Shown piece after piece: positions 30,187 through 41,500 of a DNA stretch of 64,000 bases. The notes under the pieces were generated by a model that worked only from the letters and a program-made list of their open reading frames with translations, ran no database searches and was not told the DNA's origin. Position numbers and translations under genes: made by a program. Source of the DNA: Pseudomonas xantholysinigenes (lineage in GTDB: Bacteria; Pseudomonadota; Gammaproteobacteria; Pseudomonadales; Pseudomonadaceae); NCBI RefSeq assembly GCF_014268885.2, contig NZ_CP077095.1, forward strand, positions 4,557,001 to 4,621,000, written 5' to 3'. Numbering within the stretch: position 1 is the first letter of the stretch; every line of letters begins with the position of its first letter.

Positions 30187-31170
30187 ATGTCTACTGAGGA
30201 AGCCAACCTCCAATTCCTGGAAAAACCGGAGATAGAAGAAGCGCTCAGCGGGGAGTTAGACTGGCACGCTCTAAATGGCAAAAATTTCAATGTCATCATT
30301 AAAAACCTCCCCTCCGACGCCGTCGACAAAGAACTGAAACTGACATGGCTGGGCACCACCTCTGACGAAGAAGAGCTAGACCCCGAACACAAAAAGCATC
30401 TCGTACAATGGCCTGACATCTTCAACGGTCTCAAGATCGAACTGGAAAATGATCTCGCAAAAGCTGTAGTGGGCGGGAGCGCGGTAATTGACTATGAAAT
30501 CGCACCTAACCTCAAGTCCTATCCACTGGACATCACTGTGATCGATGGCACACCCGAACCAGAACTCAACGCCCCTGAAGTCATAGAAGCCATTGGCTCA
30601 GTTTTGAGTCCGGACCGAGTGAAAGAAGACGGGGCGACCGTAATGATCAAGACAGTAGCACCTATCGTGGAGGGTGATGAAATCCTGCTGACCGTCGTCG
30701 CAACCGATGGTACTGGAGCGCCTATTGAACTTAAACCAATGGCTGAAGCGGGAGCACAACATACAGCATTCAGCATTGCCAAGGGCCTGGTCGAAGCGAT
30801 CGTCGGAGGCTCGCTAACACTCCGCTATACAATAAAAGGAGAAACCTCACCGACTTTGGAATTAAGCGTTGACTACGGAATCATTCCTCCAAAACTTGAA
30901 GGTGAACTACATCCACCGCAAGGCGCTCCCGTCAAGATAATCGTGCCCAAATACACGGGTATGAAGGGAGACAAGATAGCGATATCTATTGATCTGCCAC
31001 ACTTGAGCTATCGTTCATCGCAAAAAGAAGCCAGCAAGCTGGAAGATCAGGCATTTGAGATACCCTTTGGTGTTTTCATAGCCCCCCTGAGCACGACTGC
31101 AATCGTTCATTACCATGTCTGCCGCCAGATAGATGAGAACAATAAAAGACGTGGACCTCACACCCACTGA
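30187..31170 (+). CDS. Tandem beta-sandwich (Ig-like) repeat protein, truncated by frameshift
   Basis: 327 residues as it stands. The ATG at 30187 follows GAGGGGAA at ideal spacing. I see tandem units of about 105 residues: unit 1 (KPEIEEALSGELDW ... AVVGGSAVIDYEIA), unit 2 (APEVIEAIGSVLSPDRV ... AIVGGSLTLRYTIKG) and unit 3 (IPPKLEGELHPPQ, then VPKYTGMKGDKIAIS), which stops short of its last strand. Such repeats occur in large Pseudomonas proteins of unknown role. No signal peptide. Codons are AT-richer than in all neighbours, which suggests transfer. The missing end continues in another frame at 31146-31487. Confidence 0.65.
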   Translation: MSTEEANLQFLEKPEIEEALSGELDWHALNGKNFNVIIKNLPSDAVDKELKLTWLGTTSDEEELDPEHKKHLVQWPDIFNGLKIELENDLAKAVVGGSAVIDYEIAPNLKSYPLDITVIDGTPEPELNAPEVIEAIGSVLSPDRVKEDGATVMIKTVAPIVEGDEILLTVVATDGTGAPIELKPMAEAGAQHTAFSIAKGLVEAIVGGSLTLRYTIKGETSPTLELSVDYGIIPPKLEGELHPPQGAPVKIIVPKYTGMKGDKIAISIDLPHLSYRSSQKEASKLEDQAFEIPFGVFIAPLSTTAIVHYHVCRQIDENNKRRGPHTH

Positions 31171-31487
31171 ATATACAGATAATTGGTCACCGCACAAATT
31201 TAGCACCGCCAGCCTACCTGTCATTCGCAGACACCGCCCCCAGATATAATTTGTCTTACCATGGCATTAGCGTAGGCAGTAAGGTTCAGGTCTACTGGCA
31301 TGCAGAGGGTAGCGCGCCAAGACAAACAGAGCTTACGATAACCCCTGATGGAAAATATTACTATGTATCCATCCCCAAGAACTGGCTGACGGCAGATAAA
31401 GGTAGAACCGTCTGCAGTAGCTACTCCATTCTTCAGAATAAAGATACTTCAAGACAGTACTCGCCCGGCGTGATTTTCCAAGCATAA
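31146..31487 (+). pseudogene. C-terminal fragment of the Ig-like repeat protein in shifted frame
   Basis: In the reading frame one base back from the upstream gene, an open stretch begins right where the upstream repeat 3 is interrupted: SHPLNIQIIGHRTNLAPP completes unit 3, and YNLSYHGISVGSKVQVYWHAEG onward forms a fourth unit ending SPGVIFQA and a stop. The frame change fits loss of one base between 31146 and 31168. No separate ribosome-binding site is obvious, so this is best seen as the detached 3' end of the same gene. Confidence 0.65.
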
Positions 31488-31860
31488 AATCAGGGGGCGC
31501 TTGATAATGGTTTCTAGAGCAACCACCAGCATCCTTCTCACAGACAAGGGTGGCAGCCGTACGCGAGGTGAGAAGACCGTGTCCTGACACCACGGCCAGA
31601 CCGAAGTCTGCGCGCGCACGGCTGCCATAATAGGCAACCTGAATCTGGACATGGACGGGCTTCTCACACCCGGTCGCCAAATGTGACGACCCAGTGACGG
31701 TACCCCTGATGTATTTCCCGGCCAATTCAGAGCCTTCCGGCTAGCGCGCAGGATAGGGCCGGAGCACTGGCTGGCTGAAGAATTTAGTTTCAAATTCGGA
31801 AATATCTTACGGGGTTTGGGGCGAGTTTTTGATCGCGTTATGGCGACCAGGTGCTTGGCG
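31488..31860. other. Gene-free decayed stretch
   Basis: About 370 bases between the broken repeat gene and the REP cluster. Minus-strand reading frames (one starting MAGKYIRGTVTGSSHL, ending inside the preceding gene) are open but match no family I know and have no ribosome-binding site. I regard it as degenerate intergenic DNA. Confidence 0.4.
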
Positions 31861-31890
31861 ATGGTCTTGCAGCGCCTACAAGATCGAGCG

Positions 31891-32112
31891 CCGCTCCCGC
31901 AACGACCCCGCTAGCTTTAGCAGTTGAGCAAGACAGCCGCTCCCACAGCGACCGCGCCAACCTTGGGGCATGCACCATACCTGTGGGAGCGGGTTTACCC
32001 GCGAAGCAAGCGAAGCGGTGCCTGGCACCGGCTGTGCCGGTGTTCGCGGGCAAGCCCGCTCCCACAGGGTTCGCGCTAGCTTTAGCAGTTGAGCAAGACA
32101 GTTGCTCCGACA
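31891..32112. repeat. Composite REP element, two linker copies
   Basis: Contains the REP pair GTGGGAGCGGGTTTACCCGC.../...GCGGGCAAGCCCGCTCCCAC flanked on both sides by the linker GCTTTAGCAGTTGAGCAA (about 31914-31931 and 32079-32096), each followed by a GCTCC-containing outer arm. Same architecture as the elements at 20983 and 63244. Confidence 0.85.
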
Positions 32113-32267
32113 TTTGTTTCGGGCCAATTATTCCTGTGAATGAGGCGGCGCCCGCCTTGGTGCATGCCTCAAGTCGTGCGCAGCGGCAGTGGTGCCCATG
32201 CTGAAATTTCGTCGGACCAACAAGGCGGCCCAGGTCATGGCACAGGATTGACTGGCCCGAAACAGAT

Positions 32268-32546
32268 GTAGGAGCGGCCTTGCGTCGCGATGCGCCGCGC
32301 GGGCGGCGCTCGATCTGATAAGCGCTACAAGATTTGCGGCGAACACCTGGTGGCCCTGATGCGGTCTCGCCCCCAAAGACCAAGAAAAGGCCGGGCTTGA
32401 GAATGCCAGGGGCGCTTTGCGCCCCTTTCCGGCCGATCCGACGCCTCGGCAAGGCCGCTCCTACAGATACAGCACAACCCTCAAGGGCATTGCTGTATCT
32501 GTAGGAGCGGCCTTGTGCCGCGAAAGGGCTGCAACGCAGCCCCGGC
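32268..32546. repeat. REP cluster (GTAGGAGCGGCC class) 3' of the adhesin gene
   Basis: Several GTAGGAGCGGCCTTG elements in both orientations. The central pair has perfect 24-bp arms at 32451-32474 and 32491-32514 (GGCCGCTCCTACAGATACAG and complement) around a 16-base loop. It ends nine bases beyond the adhesin stop and could form a very stable hairpin in the adhesin mRNA. Confidence 0.85.
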
Positions 32547-32554
32547 GATCTACC

Positions 32555-35500
32555 TCAGAACCCCATGCTGAAGCTCACCACTACCCCATGGTCGCGGTTC
32601 TCATTGGACAGCTGCCCAGAGTAGCCAACCCCAAGCTTGCCGCTCGCGCCCACCGACAGGTCGACCCCGGCCTCGACCACCGCCGCGTCCTTGGCAATCG
32701 GCACGCCCTCGGTGCTGAACCCGGCGCCACCGTCGATGAAGCGCAGGTCGGCATCGGGCTTGTCATCACCGAAGGCATGGCGCCAGCCCAGCGACACGCG
32801 CGGGGTGATCTGGCTGCCGTTGTCGAGGGTGATGCGCTTGCCGGCGCGCACGCCAAGGGTGGAGAAGGTCACATCCTGCTTGACCTTGCCCTGCAGGCGC
32901 CCTGCCCCACCCTTCTCATGGGCGGTGTCGCTGTCGTAGTTGACATAGGCCAACCCAGCGAATGGCTCCAGGGCGATACCGCCGGCGTCGATGGCATAGC
33001 CCACCTCGCCGAACACCTGGGCGCTGCGCGCCTTGTACTTGGCTTTCAGGCGGTCGCTGTAGCTGCCCACTTCGACATCGCGCTTGCTGTCGATGTCATG
33101 CCAGCTGTAGGCCACGCCCAGGCGAGCGGCGAAGGCATCCAGCTGGTAACCGAGGTAGGTGGTCAGGTGGTAGCTGTCCACCGTGGCGTCGGAACGGCGA
33201 CGGTGCGCGTCGATGCTCGAGCGGGTGTAGCCAGCGGCGGCGCCGACTTTCCACTGGTCATCCAGGGCGCGGTCGGCGCCGAGCATGAAGCCGGACAGGT
33301 CGCGGTCGACACTGGCATGGCTGCTGCTGCCGTCGTAGGTACCCCAGCCGCCGATGGCGCGGATCCAGCCCACCGCCTGGCCTTGGCAGCCTTCGCTGGT
33401 GAGTTGCTGGTTGGCGGTCGGCGCCAGGGTCCGACGTGGGTCGTCCTGATTGCTGCAGTCAGCCTGGCGCAGACGGTCGTTGACCGCGTCGCGGACATAG
33501 CGCGAATCCTCGATCAGCACGGTCGCGGTACTGGCGTGGATCTCGCCGGACAAGCTGTCGAACGCGGCCTGGGCGCCCTGACGGTCAAGCGGCAGCAGGT
33601 TGTTGACCAGCGTCGTCGGTGCCCCGGCACTGCTCAGGGCATTGGCCACGCCGCGCTGGTTGCCGGTGGCGGCGACATCGGCGAACGAATTGCCGTTGCG
33701 GCTGACCGACAGGGTCACCTGGTTGGCGCCGTAGCCCAGCGAACTGTTGAGGAACGCCGAGTTGGCCAGGTTGGTGGTGGCGAAGGTGCCGTTCACCCCG
33801 CCTGCGGCATTGACCACGGTGTACTGGCCGTTGCCACTGGCGAGGTTGGCCACTTGCAGGCTGCCGCCCAGGTTGGCGGTACCGCCGACGTTCAGGTAGT
33901 TCACCGGCGAGGCGCCGAGGTCGACCACCAGGGTCCCGCTGGAACCATTGGTGAAGTTGCCCGACACGTTCAGGTTGCCGGCAGGCCCCGGCAGCACGGT
34001 ACCGTTGTTGGTCAAGCTGGCGACGGTGCCGTTGCCGGTCAACGCGGCGCCATTGGCGACCGTTACCTGGGCACCGAGGTTACTGCCGGGGTGGGCCGCA
34101 TCGCCGACCTGGAGCACGCCCTGGTTGACGTTGAAGGCGCCGCTGAACGGCTGGTTGCCGGTCAGCAACAGGCTGCCGCCACCTTGCTTGGTGGTGGTGC
34201 CGGTGCCGCTGAGGGTGCCGTTGAAGGTGCCGTTGCTGCCTTGGGCGAAGACCAGGCTGGCGTTGTTGGCGATGTTGCCCTGCAGGCTGGTGGTGTTGCC
34301 GACCAGAGTACCGCCGCTGACGGTGGTGCCACCGCTGTAGGTATTGGCACCGGCGAGCACCAGGGTACCGGCATCGAGTTTCTCGATACCACCGTTGCCC
34401 ACCAGCGGCGCGCTGACCGTGGCGCTGGCGCCGGCATTGACCCGCACCGACGCCAGGCTGCCATCGGTGGCGTTGACCGGGGTCAGGCTGCCATCGGCAG
34501 CGGCGACCAGCTGGTAACCGTTGCTGAGGAACTGCAGCCCTTCGAAGGCCTGGTTGCCGGCCACCGTGACGGTGCCTGGCGCGCCGCCAAACACGGCGTA
34601 CTCGCCGCTCCAACCTTCGGCCGTGGTGCCGGTGGCGTTGGTCCAGTTGCTGCCCGGGCCCCAAGTGCCGCTGCCGCCGGCGATGGTGCCGTCCGGGGTG
34701 GTCTTGCTGCCGTTCCAGAACTGCAAGGTCTCACCGTAGTTCTGCACCACCAGGTTGATCTGGTTGGCGATGGCGGTCTGCAGGCTGAGGTCGCCCAGCA
34801 CCACGCTGCCTGGAATGGCGCCGAACACCAAGCCGTTGTCGGTCAGCGTGCCGCCGTAGTTGAACAGCTGGTAAACCCCGGTGCCGAAGCCGCCGGCATC
34901 GGTGATGTTCAGCGTGCCGTCGAGCACCAGGTTGCCGTTGACCTTGACCACGGTGGTAGAGGCCGCCGGAGCACCGAGGGTGAAGTCCAGGGCGCTGCCC
35001 GAGGCCAGGTCGAGGCTGCCGACGGTGAGTGGCGTGGCGCTCTGCCCGGCGGCCAGGGTAGCGCCATTGGCGATCTGCACCGCGCCGCCGTAGGTGCCGC
35101 TGCCGCCCAGGCGGGCACCGGTGGCGACCTGCACGCTGGCGCTGTCGAGGCGGCCGTTGACCAGCAGGCTGCCGGCGTTGACGCTGGTGGCGCCGGTCAG
35201 GCTGTTGACGCCGGTCAGCAGCAACTCGCCAGTGCCGTTCTTGGCCAGGGTACCGCTGCCGGACAGGTTGCCTGCGTAGGTGCCGTTGCTGTTCTGCTCG
35301 AAGCTCAGCGCTGCGTTGTTGACGATCGCTCCCTGCAGGCTGCCGGTGTTGCCCACCACGCTGCCGGCGTTGATCTGGGTGCCGCCGCTGTAGCTGTTGG
35401 TACCGCCGAGGGTCAGCAGGCCGGCACCGTTCTTGACTAGGCCACCGGCGCCGCTGATGGCGCCGTTGAGGGTCAGGGCGTTGCTGCCGGCGATGGCCAG

Positions 35501-38500
35501 GGCGCCGTTGAGCACGGCGTTGTTGGCCAGGGTCACCGCGGTGTTGCTGTCCAGGGTGGTGCCGGCGGCGGCGGTCAGGGTGCCGCTGCCCAGGGCGCTG
35601 TTGTTGCCGACCACCAGGGTGCCGCCGTTGAGGGCGGTGCCACCGCTGTAGCCGTTGGCGGCGTTGAGCACCAGGGTGCCGGCATCCTGCTTGGCCACGC
35701 TGCCGGTGCCGTTGAGAGCAACGTTGAGGGTGGCGGTGACGTTGGGGTCGACCCGCAGGTTGGTGGTGCCATTGCCGAGCAGTTCACCCGCGGCGCCAGC
35801 GTTGAGCACATAGCCATCGGTGACGAACTGCAGGCCGGTGATGGTATGGCTGCCGTCCACGGTGACGGTGCCAGCGGCGCCCTGGAACACCGCGAAGGTG
35901 TCGTTCCAGGTGCTGTTGAGCACACCGTTGGCGTCGGTCCAGTTGGTGTTGGTGGCATTCCAGGTGCCGCTGCCGCCGTCGATCAGGCCGTTGGCGACGC
36001 TTTGGCTGCCATCCCAGAACAGCACGTTGCTGGCCCCGCCGACCACCAGGTTGACCTGGTTGGCAATGGCGGTCTGCACGGTCAGGTCGCTGGCCGGCAC
36101 CGGCGTGGTGCCGATGGTCATGCCATTGTTGACCAGGCTGCCGCCGTAGCTGATCAGGTTGTACACCCCGGCGCCGAAGCCGCCGATGTCGGTGACATTG
36201 AGGGTGCCGCCGAGGGTCAGGTTGTTGGCCACGTTCACCAGCGGGCCACCACCACTGCCCGGCGCGCCGAGCGAGGCGTTGAAGTTGGCGCCGTTGTCCA
36301 GCGTCAGGTTGCCGGCGCTGAGGGTGCTGCCAGAGATGACATTGAGGTTGCCGCCGCTGGCCACCGCTACCGTGCCGCCCAGGCTGCCGGCGCCGGCCAG
36401 GTTGGCGCCGCTGGCGACGTTGACCGTGTTGCTGGCCAGGCTGCCATCGACCTGCAGGCTGCCGGCCTGCACGTTGGTGATGCCGCTGTGGCTGTTGCTG
36501 GCGCTGAGCGCCAGCACGCCGCTGCCGAGCTTGTTGAGGGTGCCGCTGCCACCGATGTTGCCGGCAAAGTTGCCGCCTTCGACGTTGAGGCTGTTGCCGG
36601 CGGCGATGTCGATCGCGCCGTTGCCGCCGATGTCGCCGAGGGTGGTGTTGCCGTCGAGGTTGAGGGTGGCGCCGCTGCTCACGTTCAGCTCGCTCTGGCT
36701 ACCCAGGGCGGTGGTGCCGATGGTGCTGAGGCTGCCGGACAGCAGGTTGAGGATACCGCTGAAGGTGTTGTTGCCCGACAGCGTCAGGTCGGCCAGGCCG
36801 CTCTTGTTCAGGGTGCCGCCGCCGCTGAGCACGCCGGCCAGGTGCAGGTCGTTGCTGCCCAGCACATTGAGCACGCCACTGACGTTCACCGGATTGGCCA
36901 GGGTAACCACGCCGCTGGTGTCGAGGTTGGCATTGCCGGTGACATCCAGGCCACCACTGCCAAGGGCAGCGTTGTTGCCGAGCATCAGCGTGCCGGCCTG
37001 CAGCTCGGTGCCACCGCTGTAGGTGTTGACGCCGTTGAGGGTCAGGCTGGCAGCGCCGGCCTTGATCAAGCGACCGGCACCGGCCAGGACGCCGTTGAGG
37101 GTCAGCGGGTTGCTGCCCAGCACGTTGAAGGCGCCGGCCAGGTTGACGTTGTTGGCCAGGGTCACGGCCTGGCTGCTGTCGAGGCTGGTCCCGGCAGCTG
37201 CGTTGAGCACGCCGGTGCCGAGCGCGGTGTTGGAACCCAGCACCAGGGTGCCGCCGTTGAGCGCGGTATTGCCGGCGAAGCTGTTGTTGCCGGACAGCGC
37301 CAGGCGCGCTGCGCCGGCCTTGACCAGGCCTCCGGCGCCACCGATGGCGCCACTCAGGGCCAGGTCATTGCTGCCGGCGATGTTCAGCGGGCCGGCCAGC
37401 GTGATGGCATTGCCCAGGGCGACAGCCTTGTTGGCGTCCAGCGTGGTGCCGGCAGCAGTGTCGAGCGCGCCGCTGCCCAGGGCGCTGTCGCTGCCCAGTA
37501 CGATCGTGCCGCCGCTCAGGGTGGTGCCACCGCTGTAGCTGTTGCTGCCGTTGAGCACCAAGGTGCCGCTGTCGAGCTTGTTGAGCTTGCCGCTGCCGGT
37601 CAGGCCGACATCGAGGGTGGCGGTCACACCGGGGTCGACTCGCACGCTGGTATCGCCGCCACTGCCATTGACCAGGTCGAGCACGCCGCCGGTGCCGGCC
37701 AGCAGGCGATAGCCGTCGCTGACGAACTGCATGCCGTTGAGGGTCTGGCTGCCGTCGACGGTGACATCGCCCGCGGTGCCCTGGAACACCGCGAAGGTGC
37801 TGCCCCAGGTGCCGTTGGTCACGCCGTTGAGGTCGGTCCAGTTGGTGTTGCCGGCATTCCACACGCCGCTGCCGCCATCGACCTGGCCGTTGGGCACGGT
37901 CTGGCTGCCATCCCAGAACTGGATGTTCAGGCCCGCGGCACTGACCAGCAGGTTGACCTGGTTGGCCAGGGCGGTCTGCAGGCTCACGTCGCCCAGGCCC
38001 ACGCCCAGCGGCAGGCTGCCGAAGTCCAGGCCGTTGTCGGTGAGCGTGCCGGCGTAGTCGAAGATCCGGTACACGCCGTTGCCGAAGCCGCCGATATTGC
38101 TGACGTTGAGGGTACCGTCGAGGGTCAGGTTGCCGCCGACGTTGAACACTGCGGTGGTGCCGGTGGACGGTGCGCCGAGGCCGACATCGACGATCGAGCC
38201 GCTGTTGAGCAGCAGGCTGCCGAGGCCCAGGGTGCTGCCGCTCTGCCCGGCCAGGTGGCCACCATTGTCGATGATCACCGAGGCGTTGGCATTGCCGCTG
38301 CCGGTCAGGGTGGCGCCGCTGGCCACTGTCAGCAGGTTGCTGCCCAGCGTGCCGTCGACCTTCAAGGTGCCAGCGTTGACCAGGGTGTTGTCGGCCAGGT
38401 TGCTGGTGCCGGTGAGGGTCAGGGTGCCGCTGCCGACCTTGGTCAGGCCGCCCAGGCCGTTGAGGCCACCGGCGAAGGTGCCGTCAAGGTTGTTGCTGCC

Positions 38501-41500
38501 CAGGCTCAGGGTACTGCCGATGCCGATATCGACCTGGCCGCTGCCGGTCAGGCTGCCGAGGCTGGCATTGCCGTTGAGGTTGAGCTGGCCGCTGGCGCCG
38601 ACGTTGAGGGTGTCGACGTTGGCCAGTACACCGCTGCCCAGGGTGGTCAGGGAGCCGGCCTGGATATCGACGTTGCCGGTGAAGGTCTTGACGCCAACCA
38701 GGGTCAGGTCGTCGACGCCGGTCTTGACCAGGTTGCCGGTACCGCCGAGGTCGCCGCTGAGGATCAGCGCGTTGGCGGCTTCGACGGTCAGGTTGGCGCC
38801 GTTGCTCAGGGCAATGGTGTTGCCCAGGGCCATCGGCGCGGAGTTGGCCAAGGTGGCATCGGCGGTGACCGACAGGGTGCCGGTGCCCAGCGCGCCGCTG
38901 TTGCCCACGGTCAGGCGCCCGGCGTTGAGCTGGGTGCCGCCCTGGTAGCCGTTGTTGCCGTTGAGGGTCAGGTTGCCACTGCCGTTCTTGGTCAGGCCGG
39001 CGGTGCCATTGAGCACGCCATTGAGGGTCAGGTCGTTGACGCCATCGACGCTGAGACCAGCGTTGAGGGTGACGTTGTTGGCCAGGGTGACATTGCTGCC
39101 TGCGCTCAAGGTCGAGGCCCCGGCGACGGTCAGGGCGCCCTGCCCCAGTGCGTTGTCGTTGCCGACCACGAGCTGGCCAGCGCCGAGGGTAGTGCCGCCG
39201 AGATAGTTGTTGGCGCCGTTGAGGGTCAGCGTGGCGGCACCCGATTTGTTCAGGCCGCCGACGCCGTCGAGCACGCCATTGAGGGTGAGGTTGGCGCTGC
39301 CCGGCACGTTGAGCGTACCGCCCAGGTGCACGGCGTTGCCCAGGGTGACGCCCGCGCCGCTGGCATCGAGGCTGGTGTTGGCGCCGGTGCTCAGAGCGCC
39401 GGTGCCCAGGGCGGTATTGCTGCCCACCACCAGGGTGCCGCCGTTGAGGCTGGTGCCGCCGCTGTAGGTGTTGTTGCCGTTGAGGGTCAGGCTGGCGGCG
39501 CCGTTCTTGACCAGGCCGTTGTTGCCGGACACCACGCCGTCGAGGGTCAGCGCCTGGCTGCCGTCGAGAGTCAGGTTGCCACCGGCAAGGTTGATGGCAT
39601 TGCTCAGCGCCAGCGCCAGGCTGGTATCGAGGCTGGCGGCGCCAGTGACGGTCAGCGCACCGCCGCCCAGGGCCCCGGCATTGCCCAGCAGCAAGCTGCC
39701 GGTCTGCAGCGAGGTACCGCCTGCGTAGGTGTTGTTGCCGTTGAGCACAAGTTGCCCGGTGCCCAGTTTGTTCAGCGCACCGGCGCCGCTGATCACACCG
39801 TCGAGGGTCAGTGCCTGGGTATTGTTCAGCGCCAGCGTGGCGTTCGTGCCAAGGCCGATGGCATTGGCCAACTGCAGTACGCCAAGGGTCGCCAAGGTGC
39901 TGTTACCGGTCACCGACAGGTTGCCGCTGCCCAGGGCGGTGTTGTTGCCCAGGGTCAGGGTGCCGGCGCCAAGGGCGGTGGTGCCCTGGTAGGTGTTGGC
40001 GGCGCCCAGGGTCAGGTTGCCGCTGCCGGTCTTGGTCAGGCCGCCGCTGCCGCTGATCACACCGTTGAGGGCCAGGTCGTTGTTGCCGGGCAGGCTCAGG
40101 GTGTCGTTCAGCGTCACCTGGTTGGCCAGGGTCAGGGGGCCGCTGGTGGCCAGGTTGCTGGCGCCGCCGACGGTCAGGGTACCGGTACCCAGCGCCTGGT
40201 TGTTGCCCAGGGTCAGGGTGCCGGCATTGAGAGTCACGCCGCCGGTCAGGGTGTTGGCACCGCTGAGCGTAAGATTGCTGGCACCGTTCTTGGTCAGGCT
40301 GCCGGCCCCGGTGACCAGCCCGCCCAGGCCCAGGTCGTTGCTGCCGGCGATGATGAGGTTGCCGCCCAGGTTGACGGTGTTGCCGATGCTCAGCGCGGTG
40401 TTGCTGTCCAGCGTGGTGCCGGCCGCCGCGTTGAGCTGGCCGAGACCGAGGGCGTTGGCGCTGCCGAGCACCAGGGTGCCGGCATTGAGGTTGGTGTTGC
40501 CCAGATTCCCATTGATGCCGTTCAGGGTCAGGGTGCCACTGCCGGTCTTGGTCAGGCCGCCGACACCGTTGACGTTGCCGCCCAGGGTCAGGTTCTGTGC
40601 CCCGGCGATGGTCAGGTTGCCGGCCAGGTTGAGCTGGTTGGCCAGGGTGACGTTGGCGTTGCTGCTCAGGGTGGTGCCACCTACGGCATTGAGCGCACCG
40701 CTGCCCAGCGCCGTGTTGCTGCCCACCACCAGGGTGCCGCCGTTGAGGCTGGTGGCGCCCTGCTGACTGTTGCTGCCGTTGAGGGTGAGCGTGCCGGTGC
40801 CGCCCTTGACCAGGCCAGCGGTGCCGCTGAGCGCGCCGTTGAGGGTAAGGTCATTGCTGCCCGGCAGGCTCAGGTTGGCGTTCAGGGCGATGGTGTTGCC
40901 CAGGGTCAGGTTGGCCGTGGTGTCCAGGCTGGCGGCGCCCGTCACGGCCAGGCCACCGCTGCCCAGGGCGGCGGCGTTGCCCAGGGTCAGGGTGCCGGCG
41001 CCCAGGGTGGTGCCGCCACTGTAGGTGTTGGCGTTGCCCAGGGTCAGGTTGGCGCCGCCGTTCTTGACCAGGCTGCCAGTGCCAGAGACCACGCCCGACA
41101 GGCCCAGGTCGGCGGAGCCAGCAACGCTCAGGGCCCCGGCCAAGGTGAAGGCGTTGCCGAGGGTGACCGCGGTGTTGCTGTCCAGCGTGGTGCCGTTGGC
41201 AGTGCTGACCGCGCCGCTGCCGAAGGCGGTGTTGTTGCCGACCACCACCGTGCCGCCGTTGAACAGGGTGCCACCGGTGTAGCTGTTGGCGCCATTGAGC
41301 ACCAGGGTGCCGCTGTCGAGCTTGGCCAGCTGGCCGCTGCCCGAGAGGCCGACGTTGAGGGTCGCGGTGACGCCCGGGTCGACCCGCACGGCGAAGGCGC
41401 CGTTGCTGCCGTTGACCAGGTTCAGGCCGCCGCTGCCGATCAGGCGATAGCCGTTGCTGACGAACTGCAGGCCGGTGGCGGCCTGGGTGCCGACCACGGT

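Noticed and set aside
31140..31170. Programmed -1 frameshift as explanation of the split repeat gene.
   Set aside because: The site reads AAT AAA AGA; slipping back would place a tRNA on TAA. There is no XXXYYYZ slippery heptamer, so a mutation is more likely.
31333..31793. Overlapping minus-strand frames (about 114-130 codons) behind the broken repeat gene.
   Set aside because: They overlap the supported plus-strand fragment, lack ribosome-binding sites and match no family I know.
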